The notes under the pieces are model-generated. The model saw only the letters and a list, made by a program, of their open reading frames with translations. It was not told the origin of the DNA and did not search any database. Both the position numbers and the translations under genes were made by a program. A DNA stretch of 7,320 nucleotides from Candidatus Omnitrophota bacterium (lineage in GTDB: Bacteria > Omnitrophota > Gorgyraeia > Gorgyraeales > Gorgyraeaceae): NCBI GenBank assembly GCA_020057645.1, contig JAGVFL010000154.1, positions 1 through 7,320 on the forward strand. Reading direction: 5' to 3'. Of this stretch, positions 1 to 5,832 are shown piece by piece. Each line of letters opens with the position of its first letter. Position 1 is the first letter of the stretch.

Positions 1-1
1 C

Positions 2-244
2 GAGGTTGTCGGCGAAGGGGAGGCGGAGGTTTTATATTCAGGCCTCGATGAAAAAATAATAAAAGGAGATTTTATAAAAAATATAAATGGCGTAGAGCTT
101 GAATTTAAAAAAAGCGATTTTAAAGATATAGGCGTCATCGCGCAGTCAAAGGATTCAAGGCTTATTTATGATAATACGTTTTCTGCCAGGTTTAAAAGGT
201 TATATGACGGGATATACATGGATTTATTGAAAGGGACATTCTAG
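2..244 (+). CDS. atpE: V/A-type ATPase subunit E, C-terminal 80 residues (5' end outside window), cluster 1
   Basis: An open frame enters from the left edge and ends at TAG 242-244. Its C-terminal half reads GVIAQSKDSRLIYDNTFSAR, the hallmark end of the peripheral-stalk subunit E of archaeal and Thermus-type V/A-ATPases (family pattern G-hydrophobic-x-S-K-D-G-x-x-x-x-D-N-T-F-x-x-R), followed by a short amphipathic helix. Subunit E pairs with G to form the stator that holds the A3B3 head against the membrane part. Only the globular C-terminal domain is visible; the long N-terminal coiled coil must lie upstream. The stop is followed directly by the ATG of subunit A, so the two are almost certainly translationally coupled. 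Family assignment is good but rests on a short piece. This E differs from the one at 4667, which ends in a different C-terminal pattern. Confidence 0.82.
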   Translation, partial: EVVGEGEAEVLYSGLDEKIIKGDFIKNINGVELEFKKSDFKDIGVIAQSKDSRLIYDNTFSARFKRLYDGIYMDLLKGTF

Positions 245-2008
245 ATGTTAAAGGCTGCGGGTAAGGTATATAGGGTGATAGGGCCTGTTGTTGAAGCGGA
301 AGAAGTTACTTTCTTAAGGATGCTGGACATGGTGGAAGTGGGCCAGGAGCATCTCGTGGGCGAGGTTGTAAGATTAAAAGACGATAAGGCGTATATCCAG
401 GTTTACGAAGATACTACCTCGCTTAAAGCAGGAGATATTATTTATACGCAGGGATTTCCGTTATACGTTGAATTAGGGCCCGGGCTATTGGGAAACATAT
501 ACGATGGGATTCAGAGACCGCTTGAAGTATTGAGAGAAAAAGAAGGCTTTTACATAAATAGAGGCGTCCACGTCAGTGCCCTGGACAGGAAAAAGAAATG
601 GCATTTTAAGCCTTTGAAAAAAGAAGGCAATTATATAAAGGCCGGGGAAGTTATAGGAGAGGTCCAGGAGACTCTTTTGATAAAACATAGGATATTGGTG
701 CCTCCGGACGCTAACGGCAAAATCAAATGGATAGCTAACGAAGGCGAGTATTCTCTGGACGAAAAAGTCGCTTTATTAACAGGAAAGGATTCTGAAAAAG
801 AAATTTTCATGTATCAAAAATGGCCTGTTAGAAGGCCGAGACCTTACGGACAAAGGATTCCTATAAGCGAGCCTCTCATTACCGGTCAAAGAGTTATTGA
901 TACGCTGTTTCCGGTCGGTAAGGGCGGATGCGTTGTAGTGCCCGGAGGGTTTGGCACGGGCAAGACAGTTGTCCAGCATCAGATTGCCAAGTGGAGCAAT
1001 GCGGATATAGTGATATACGTAGGCTGCGGGGAAAGAGGAAATGAGATGACGGATATCCTTCTTAATTTCCCGAAACTTATAGACCCTGCGACTAAAAGGC
1101 CTATCATGGAGAGGACAATATTCATAGCAAATACGTCCAACATGCCTGTTGCGGCAAGAGAGGCCAGCATTTATACGGGCATCACGATTGCCGAGTATTA
1201 CCGCGACATGGGTTATAATGTCGCATTGATGGCAGATTCTACTTCAAGATGGGCAGAGGCATTGAGAGAACTTTCAGGCAGGTTAGAAGAAATGCCTTTA
1301 GAAGAAGGATTTCCGGCTTATCTTCCTTCAAGGCTCGCGGAATTTTATGAAAGGGCAGGCCGCATCAAGACCCTGAATAACGACGACGGCTCTATTACGA
1401 TCATCGCTTCTGTTTCTCCGCCCGGAGGAGATTTTTCAGAGCCTGTCACGTCGCACACAAAAAGATTCATACGCTGTTTCTGGGCGCTGGATAGAGACCT
1501 CGCTAACGCAAGGCATTATCCGTCCATAAGCTGGGTAGACAGTTATTCCGAATACATAGAAGACGTGAAAGACTGGTGGCATAAAAACGTTGATAAGGAA
1601 TGGCTTTCCTCCAGATATGCCATAATGGAGCTTTTGCAGAAAGAGCAGAGGCTTCTTCAGATTGTGAAATTAGTAGGGCCTGACGTGCTGCCTCACAGGC
1701 AGAGGCTGATACTTGAGACGTGCAGCATGTTCAAGAATACATTTTTGCAGCAGAGCGCTTTTGATAAAATTGACGCGTATTCCTCGAGCCGCAAACAATT
1801 CCTGATGTTGAAATCCATACTTAAATTTTACGAGAAAAGCGACGGGCTTATTAAAAAAGGCATAAATATAAGCGAGATAAAAGAAAATCCGATTTATCAA
1901 GAGCTTACAAGGATGAGGTTTAAATATTCAGAATCAGAAGAGGATCTTGCCAAAATGGCAGGGCTTCCTTCTGAGGTGGAGCGCTCGCTCGGAGAATTGG
2001 AGTTCTAA
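245..2008 (+). CDS. atpA: V/A-type ATPase catalytic subunit A, cluster 1 (Thermus/archaeal type)
   Basis: This is the complete catalytic A subunit, 587 residues and typical for the family. Alternating with B in the A3B3 head, it hydrolyses or synthesises ATP coupled to H+ or Na+ transport. Seen in order: N-terminal beta-barrel (about 5-70), ELGPGLLG and YDGIQRPLE before the A-specific bulge domain (about 110-190), Walker A GGFGTGKT at 234-241, catalytic loop GCGERGNE at 260-267 with expected catalytic Glu263, SNMPVAAREAS, Walker B region ending at Asp331 in LMADSTSRWAEALRE, SPPGGDFSEPVT, and the C-terminal helical domain with FLQQSAFDKIDAY. GERGNE and the overall text resemble Thermus and archaeal A subunits. 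The second P-loop residue is Gly235 where nearly all relatives have Pro, and the Ser before the last Gly is Thr238. The start is set by the family N-terminus (GKVYRVIGPVV) and by GAAAGGGA at 229-236. ATG follows the E stop with no gap; the stop abuts the B start. Confidence 0.98.
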   Translation: MLKAAGKVYRVIGPVVEAEEVTFLRMLDMVEVGQEHLVGEVVRLKDDKAYIQVYEDTTSLKAGDIIYTQGFPLYVELGPGLLGNIYDGIQRPLEVLREKEGFYINRGVHVSALDRKKKWHFKPLKKEGNYIKAGEVIGEVQETLLIKHRILVPPDANGKIKWIANEGEYSLDEKVALLTGKDSEKEIFMYQKWPVRRPRPYGQRIPISEPLITGQRVIDTLFPVGKGGCVVVPGGFGTGKTVVQHQIAKWSNADIVIYVGCGERGNEMTDILLNFPKLIDPATKRPIMERTIFIANTSNMPVAAREASIYTGITIAEYYRDMGYNVALMADSTSRWAEALRELSGRLEEMPLEEGFPAYLPSRLAEFYERAGRIKTLNNDDGSITIIASVSPPGGDFSEPVTSHTKRFIRCFWALDRDLANARHYPSISWVDSYSEYIEDVKDWWHKNVDKEWLSSRYAIMELLQKEQRLLQIVKLVGPDVLPHRQRLILETCSMFKNTFLQQSAFDKIDAYSSSRKQFLMLKSILKFYEKSDGLIKKGINISEIKENPIYQELTRMRFKYSESEEDLAKMAGLPSEVERSLGELEF

Positions 2009-3391
2009 ATGAAAGAGTATAATTTAAGGGAATATGTCGGGCTGCAGGAAATCACAGGCCCTATTTTTATCATACGCAATATCCACAATGTCGGGTATAA
2101 CGAGATCGTGGAGATAGTTGATGATGAAGGGAAATCCAGGCTGGGGATTACACTTGAAGTCGGCAAGGGTTTTGCGGTCGTGGAAGTCATGGGAGGCACG
2201 AGAGGCCTGGCTATAAAAAATTGCAAGGTGAATTTTAAAGGAAAACCGCTTCTAATGGGAGTTTCCGAAGAGGTCCTCGGAAGGGTTTTTGACGGGCTCG
2301 GGGATCCCCTCGACGGCATGCCGCGGCCTGTTTACGACGAGATGATAAATGTAAACGGCCTCGCGATAAACCCCGTGTCAAGGGATTACCCGGAGAATAT
2401 TATTGAAACAGGCATCTCTTCAATAGACGTAATGAATACCCTCGTAAGGGGCCAGAAGCTTCCGATATTTTCAGGGAGCGGGCTGCCGCATGACCTCATC
2501 GGCACGCAGATCGCGAGACAGGCTCAGGTTAAGGGAGAAAGTTTCTGCGTAATCTTTGTGGCCATGGGTGTTAAATATGACACGGCAAGATTTTTCCAGA
2601 AGAGTTTTGAAGAATCAGGAGTCCTTGAGAGGGTCGCGATATTTTTGAGTTTAGCCGACAGCCCGTCGATAGAAAGGCTTTTGACTCCAAGGATCGCGTT
2701 GAGCTGCGCGGAATACCTGGCGTTCAAGAAAAACATGCATGTCCTTGTGATAATGACAGACATGTCGAATTATTGCGAGGCATTAAGAGAGGTTTCCACG
2801 ATAAGAGGCGAGATACCCGCGAGAAAAGGCTACCCGGGTTATCTTTACAGCGATTTAGCGAGCATATACGAGAGGGCCGGCATGATAAAAGGGGTGAAGG
2901 GTTCTATAACCCAGCTTCCGATTTTGACAATGCCTAACGATGACATTACTCATCCGATCCCTGATTTGACGGGTTATATCACCGAAGGCCAGATAGTTCT
3001 TGAAAGGGAAATGTATAATAGGGGCATATATCCTCCCATAGCGGGGCTTCCGTCTCTATCAAGGCTCATGAAGGATAATATCGGCAAAGGCCTTACCAGA
3101 GAAGATCACCCGTCTCTGGCTTCGCAGTTATTCGCGTGTTACGCCCACGTGAAAGACGTGAGGGCGCTCGCGTCAATCATAGGAGAAGAGGAGCTCTCAG
3201 CCCTTGACAAGTTATATTTAAAATTCGGAGAAGATTTTGAGAAAAAATTCCTGAGCCAGGGTTATACAGAGCGCAGGACCTTGGAGGAAGGGCTGGACCT
3301 TGGGTGGGATATAATTTCATCTCTTCCTGCTGAAGAGCTCTTCAGGATACGCGAAGAAGATATGAAGAAACATTATAAGAAAAAACAATGA
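2009..3391 (+). CDS. atpB: V/A-type ATPase non-catalytic subunit B, cluster 1
   Basis: This is the complete B subunit, 460 residues, which alternates with A in the head and contributes regulatory and arginine-finger residues rather than a full catalytic site. Visible marks: N-terminal barrel (about 10-75), [12 protein letters not shown], the degenerate phosphate loop IFSGSGLPH with FSGSGLPH at 154-161 (normal for B; no Lys-Thr, so not an ATP-hydrolysing P-loop), [43 protein letters not shown] and [20 protein letters not shown], where Arg352 is the likely arginine finger by family comparison. The ATG immediately follows the A stop. GGAG at 1999-2002, inside the end of A, is the ribosome binding site, six bases from the start, so translation is probably coupled to A and suits the 3:3 stoichiometry. 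No frameshift or missing block is seen. Confidence 0.98.
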   Translation: MKEYNLREYVGLQEITGPIFIIRNIHNVGYNEIVEIVDDEGKSRLGITLEVGKGFAVVEVMGGTRGLAIKNCKVNFKGKPLLMGVSEEVLGRVFDGLGDPLDGMPRPVYDEMINVNGLAINPVSRDYPENIIETGISSIDVMNTLVRGQKLPIFSGSGLPHDLIGTQIARQAQVKGESFCVIFVAMGVKYDTARFFQKSFEESGVLERVAIFLSLADSPSIERLLTPRIALSCAEYLAFKKNMHVLVIMTDMSNYCEALREVSTIRGEIPARKGYPGYLYSDLASIYERAGMIKGVKGSITQLPILTMPNDDITHPIPDLTGYITEGQIVLEREMYNRGIYPPIAGLPSLSRLMKDNIGKGLTREDHPSLASQLFACYAHVKDVRALASIIGEEELSALDKLYLKFGEDFEKKFLSQGYTERRTLEEGLDLGWDIISSLPAEELFRIREEDMKKHYKKKQ

Positions 3392-3441
3392 ACCCAGCCC
3401 TTCCTTGGGGCTGGGATACATATAGGAAGGAAGAGCTGGGT
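3392..3441 (+). promoter_or_regulatory. B-D spacer with two competing hairpins over the D ribosome binding site
   Basis: Seen directly: CCCAGCCC (3393-3400) can pair perfectly with GGGCTGGG (3408-3415), giving an 8-bp stem with a 7-base loop that leaves AGGAAGG (3424-3430) free. Alternatively 3392-3406 can pair with 3427-3441 over 15 positions with one C/A mismatch (3399/3434), closing a 20-base loop. That longer fold uses the same left arm, buries part of the purine-rich ribosome binding site and takes in the first two bases of the GTG start of D. The two folds are mutually exclusive. No T-run follows the short hairpin, so it is not a standard intrinsic terminator. A role in lowering or timing D translation is inference. 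Confidence 0.55.
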
Positions 3442-4072
3442 GAAGATAAATATTGCCGCTACAAAAACAAATCTTTTAAAGTCCAAGAAATTATTATCTC
3501 TTACAATAGAGGGCCACGATCTTTTAGACGAGAAAAGAAGGATCCTCATAAATGAATTGACCTCTATTATCCATATTGTGGACAAACTTCAGCGCGAGGT
3601 AGATGCTGCCTTGCAGGGGGCGTATGGGCTTGTGGATAAAGCCGTTGTCTTGATGGGCAGAAAAAAATTAGAGGAGCTGAGCTTTTCAATAGATATAAAA
3701 ACAAGCCTTTCCATTTCCGAGAGGAGGGTCATGGGAGTCAGCCTGCCTATAATAGGCATGAACGTCAAGGAAAATCCCCCATATTACAGCCCGCATGAAG
3801 TAAGTTTTTATGTGGATGAAGTCATAATCAGGTTCAAGGAAATCCTGAAGCTGATAACCCAGCTTGCGGAAAAAAAAATAGCTCTCATAAGGATTGCCAA
3901 GGAGGCCCAGAAAACAATAAGGAAAGTAAAGGCCCTTGAAAAGATATACCTGCCTTTTTATGAAGATAGCGTAAAGTATATAAGCGACAGGCTTGACGAA
4001 GATTCAAGAGAAGCATTTTCAATGCTGAAACTTATAAAGGAAAGGATAAGTTTCGTCGCTCATCGTTCGTAA
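3440..4072 (+). CDS. atpD: V/A-type ATPase central-stalk subunit D, cluster 1
   Basis: This encodes the rotor shaft subunit D, 210 residues, functionally equivalent to F-ATPase gamma; one copy per complex sits in the A3B3 cavity. The N-terminal helix reads TKTNLLKSKKLLSLTIEGHDLLDEKR and the C-terminal helix KTIRKVKALEKIYLPFYEDSVKYI then MLKLIKERI. These are the paired antiparallel coiled-coil helices of the family, with a variable middle (about 75-120). The start is GTG; no ATG lies near the conserved N-terminus, and AGGAAGG at 3424-3430 is placed for it. The spacer from B is 48 bases and can fold over this start (see 3392-3441), consistent with the need for one D per three A and three B. The last residues, AHRS, and the TAA are encoded by the left arm of a palindromic repeat, so the original C-terminus may have been altered. 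Confidence 0.95.
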   Translation: MKINIAATKTNLLKSKKLLSLTIEGHDLLDEKRRILINELTSIIHIVDKLQREVDAALQGAYGLVDKAVVLMGRKKLEELSFSIDIKTSLSISERRVMGVSLPIIGMNVKENPPYYSPHEVSFYVDEVIIRFKEILKLITQLAEKKIALIRIAKEAQKTIRKVKALEKIYLPFYEDSVKYISDRLDEDSREAFSMLKLIKERISFVAHRS

Positions 4073-4127
4073 ATCGTGATTCGTTGTAGTTCGTTACGAA
4101 CCACGAACGACGAGTCACGAACGACGG
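4052..4127. repeat. Palindromic repeat of TTCGT/ACGAA words, overlapping the 3' end of D
   Basis: TTCGT occurs at 4052, 4066, 4080 and 4090. Its complement ACGAA occurs at 4096, 4103 and 4117, giving an inverted layout centred on base 4095. The 11-mer CACGAACGACG is repeated directly at 4102-4112 and 4116-4126 (period 14). TCGTGA at 4074-4079 faces TCACGA at 4115-4120, and CGTTCGT at 4064-4070 faces ACGAACG at 4117-4123, so a long imperfect hairpin or cruciform can form, with a few unpaired bases on the right arm. Base composition is unlike the flanking genes. No T-run follows, so a plain intrinsic terminator is unlikely. It resembles REP- or MITE-like interspersed palindromes, but that class cannot be confirmed from one copy. 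Confidence 0.75.
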
Positions 4128-4140
4128 ACATGGAGTATAT

Positions 4141-4617
4141 ATGAAGAGTATTGTTGTTCCGCTTGCTGGCGGGCCGGCTTCTATCGTTACCGCGAAGTAC
4201 GCGATCTACCTTGCAAGGCTTCTCCGGGTAAAATTGACAGCTATTTATGTTATAGACGGAAACGCCATACAGGAGTTATTGAAAAGCAGGGTATTTGTAG
4301 AGATTGAGGCAAGGGAATATGAGATAGACATGGAACAGCAGTCCAAGCTTTTCATGCAGAGGATAAAGGCCCTTGCGGAAAATAAAAAAGTGGAATTCGA
4401 ATCTTTAATTTTAAAAGGAGAGGTCCATAGCGAAATAGCTAACAAGGCAAAGGAATTGGGCGCTGATTTACTGATAATGGGCGATCTGAAAGAGGTCTTG
4501 TCCTGGAAAGAGGCGCTTTACAGCGAGGGAGAAAGGATATTCAGGGAATCCCCGTGCCCCGTGGTGATAGTAAAAAATACTCAGGAAGCAGAGAGGCTGT
4601 ACAAAGAGTTGGCGTAA
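4141..4617 (+). CDS. Universal stress protein (Usp) domain protein with degraded ATP-binding motif
   Basis: This 158-residue single-domain protein has the alpha/beta Usp fold: beta-1 IVVPLAGG (4-11), helix to LARLLRVKLTAIYVID (24-39), central helix (about 54-80), a LKGEVHSEIANKAKELGADLLIMGD segment (91-115), and the C-terminal signature RIFRESPCPVVIVK (132-145). ATP-binding Usps carry G-x2-G-x9-G-(S/T) after the fourth strand. Here Gly114 is present, but Lys117 and Tyr127 replace the next two glycines (Ser128 remains), and the Asp usual after the first strand is absent. ATP binding is therefore doubtful, as in the UspA-like subgroup. GGAG at 4132-4135, five bases before ATG, is the ribosome binding site and lies just past the palindromic repeat. 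The gene sits 49 bases before cluster 2 and could be co-transcribed with it. A role linked to the ATPases is inference from position only. Confidence 0.88.
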   Translation: MKSIVVPLAGGPASIVTAKYAIYLARLLRVKLTAIYVIDGNAIQELLKSRVFVEIEAREYEIDMEQQSKLFMQRIKALAENKKVEFESLILKGEVHSEIANKAKELGADLLIMGDLKEVLSWKEALYSEGERIFRESPCPVVIVKNTQEAERLYKELA

Positions 4618-4656
4618 TACCAGAATGCCCGCCAAGAAAAATATCTTTAAAATATA

Positions 4657-4664
4657 GAGGTGAG
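4657..4664 (+). promoter_or_regulatory. Strong Shine-Dalgarno sequence for subunit E of cluster 2
   Basis: GAGGTGAG matches the 16S anti-Shine-Dalgarno over GAGGTGA, and its GAGG core lies six bases before ATG 4667. It is the best ribosome binding site in the window, in keeping with a first gene of a cluster. The AT-rich stretch just upstream (4636-4656) could hold a -10 element (TAAAAT at 4648), but no matching -35 box is seen, so no promoter is called. Confidence 0.7.
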
Positions 4665-4666
4665 AG

Positions 4667-5269
4667 ATGTCAGAAAATTTAAAAGGCCTTCTTGAAAAAA
4701 TAAATCAGGAAGGAATAAAATCAGCGGAAGAAAAGGCCAGGGTAATCGAAGATAAGGCAGGAAAAAACGCGGAAAAAATACTCGGAGACACGAGAAAGCT
4801 TGCCGATGAAATAATCCGGAAGGCTAAAGCTGAAGCGGAGAAAACCAAAGCCAGCGCCAATCTTAGCGTAAAACAGGCATCCAGAGACCTTTTGCTTGGC
4901 CTGAAAGAGGACATAAGAAAGACGCTGAATAAGATTATAGCCGGCGAAATAAATCAAGCCCTATCCAACGAAGAGATAGCCGGCATATTGGCGGACCTGA
5001 TAGATAAATATGTGGAAAAAAACGGCAAGGCAGATGATATAAAAATACTGGTGAAAAAAGAAGACCTTGAGAAAATAAAAAACACGTTTGTCTCTAAATT
5101 AAAAGATAAAGTTAAAGCCGGCGTGGAATTCAGGCCGTCTCAGAACATAAACGCGGGTTTTTCAATAAGTTTCGACAAGGGCAAATCATATTTTGATTTT
5201 AGCGACGAAGGGCTGCTGGAGGCATTGAGCGCGTATCTCAATCCGGAATTGGCAAAATTAATAACGTAG
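4667..5269 (+). CDS. atpE: V-type ATPase peripheral-stalk subunit E, cluster 2 (chlamydia/spirochaete type)
   Basis: This 200-residue protein has a long Lys/Glu/Ala-rich N-terminal coiled coil (about 1-85, with AEEKARVIEDKAGKNAEKIL and IIRKAKAEAEKTKASA) and a globular C-terminal domain (about 95-200). It ends in AGFSISFDKGKSYFDFSDEG and LLEALSAYLNPELAKLI. That ending is the form of subunit E found next to DUF2764 in chlamydial, spirochaetal and Bacteroidetes V-ATPase operons; it lacks the D-N-T-F-x-x-R end of the E at 2-244. The role is stator: it links the A3B3 head to membrane subunit I. The start is fixed by the Shine-Dalgarno sequence at 4657 and by the coiled coil beginning at once. The TAG stop is part of a perfect hairpin at 5266-5293. 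Membership is sure from the C-terminus plus neighbours; coiled-coil sequence alone would not prove it. Confidence 0.92.
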   Translation: MSENLKGLLEKINQEGIKSAEEKARVIEDKAGKNAEKILGDTRKLADEIIRKAKAEAEKTKASANLSVKQASRDLLLGLKEDIRKTLNKIIAGEINQALSNEEIAGILADLIDKYVEKNGKADDIKILVKKEDLEKIKNTFVSKLKDKVKAGVEFRPSQNINAGFSISFDKGKSYFDFSDEGLLEALSAYLNPELAKLIT

Positions 5270-5293
5270 GGAATGGTCGCGGCCATTCCCTAC
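5266..5293 (+). promoter_or_regulatory. Hairpin containing the subunit E stop codon
   Basis: GTAGGGAATGG (5266-5276) pairs perfectly with CCATTCCCTAC (5283-5293), an 11-bp stem with loop TCGCGG. A further T/G wobble would leave a CGCG tetraloop. The left arm includes the TAG stop of E (5267-5269). Only TTT follows the stem before the DUF2764 ATG at 5302, so a classical rho-independent terminator is unlikely. It may protect the mRNA 3' end, act as a partial attenuator, or set the level of the next gene, whose start has no free ribosome binding site. The pairing is seen; the function is inferred. Confidence 0.7.
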
Positions 5294-5301
5294 TTTAGAC
5301 A

Positions 5302-5832
5302 ATGAAAAATTCTTATTATTATCTAATTGCGAGTTTACCGATGCTTCACTTTGGCATGAAGCCGCCAGTTTTTTATCCTGATTTTCTTGAGGCGTGCAGC
5401 TCAGAGTTAAATCAGGATGATATGGGTATCCTGGTAAATCTATCAATAGAGCCTTCTATGGACATAGAAGATAAATTGCCTTTATTAAAAGAATGGAAGA
5501 GTTTCAATAGAGGCCTGGGAAACGAGCTCGTAAGGACAAGGGCCGCTAAAAAAGGCAAAGACCCGAATAAATATTTGCGAGGCAATGAAGGGCTTGACCC
5601 TTTTATCGCGCCATTGGCGCACTGGGCAGTAAACCAGGATTCTCCTGCGGAAGCGGAATTATATCTGGATAGAGCAAGATGGGAAAAGATAGAAGAGATT
5701 AAAACAGGCCATTATTTTGATATAGAATATCTTGCCGCATATGGCCTTCAGCTCAAGATATTGGAGCGCTGGCACAGGATTAATTCAAGCGAGGGCGTAA
5801 AGGTATTAGAAAGATTGGCAGGAAAACTATGA
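5302..5832 (+). CDS. DUF2764 family protein of V-ATPase operon
   Basis: This 176-residue protein opens with YYYLIASLP (5-13), the hallmark start of DUF2764 proteins, which sit between E and A in chlamydial, spirochaetal and Bacteroidetes V-ATPase operons. Further conserved-looking blocks are FNRGLGNELVRTRAAKKGKDP (68-88, Asn and Arg-rich helix) and RARWEKIEEIKTGHYFDIEYLAAY (124-147), followed by LKILERWHRI. It is largely helical, with no signal peptide or clear membrane segment, so it is probably cytoplasmic. Its biochemical role is unproven. Because operons of this type usually lack recognisable C and F genes, a part in the central stalk (a C-like socket) is an attractive inference. The start agrees with the family N-terminus even though no Shine-Dalgarno is visible in the eight bases after the upstream hairpin. 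Its TGA overlaps the ATG of the next gene by four bases. Confidence 0.88.
   Translation: MKNSYYYLIASLPMLHFGMKPPVFYPDFLEACSSELNQDDMGILVNLSIEPSMDIEDKLPLLKEWKSFNRGLGNELVRTRAAKKGKDPNKYLRGNEGLDPFIAPLAHWAVNQDSPAEAELYLDRARWEKIEEIKTGHYFDIEYLAAYGLQLKILERWHRINSSEGVKVLERLAGKL

Noticed and set aside
476..492. A 17-base string GGGCCCGGGCTATTGGG is identical in both A genes (also 6069-6085), suggesting gene conversion.
   Set aside because: It encodes the family-conserved GPGLLG motif and the flanking codons already differ. Strong protein constraint plus shared codon preference explains it.
3393..3415. The short B-D hairpin as an intrinsic terminator.
   Set aside because: No T-run follows (the next bases are ATACATATAGG), and D must be expressed from the same transcript.
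4052..4127. The TTCGT/ACGAA region as a CRISPR array or origin iterons.
   Set aside because: Units are mirrored rather than direct, spacing is irregular and there are no unique spacers. There is also no replication gene nearby.
4609..4635. TTGGCG (4609-4614) and CGCCAA (4630-4635) as a terminator hairpin after the Usp gene.
   Set aside because: The stem is only 6 bp with a 15-base loop, overlaps the stop codon and is not followed by a T-run. It is too weak to call.
4625..4657. Ten-residue ORF (MPAKKNIFKI) just before the Shine-Dalgarno sequence of cluster 2 subunit E, a possible leader peptide.
   Set aside because: It has no ribosome binding site of its own and no regulatory codon run or paired attenuator structure, and an ORF of this size is expected by chance.
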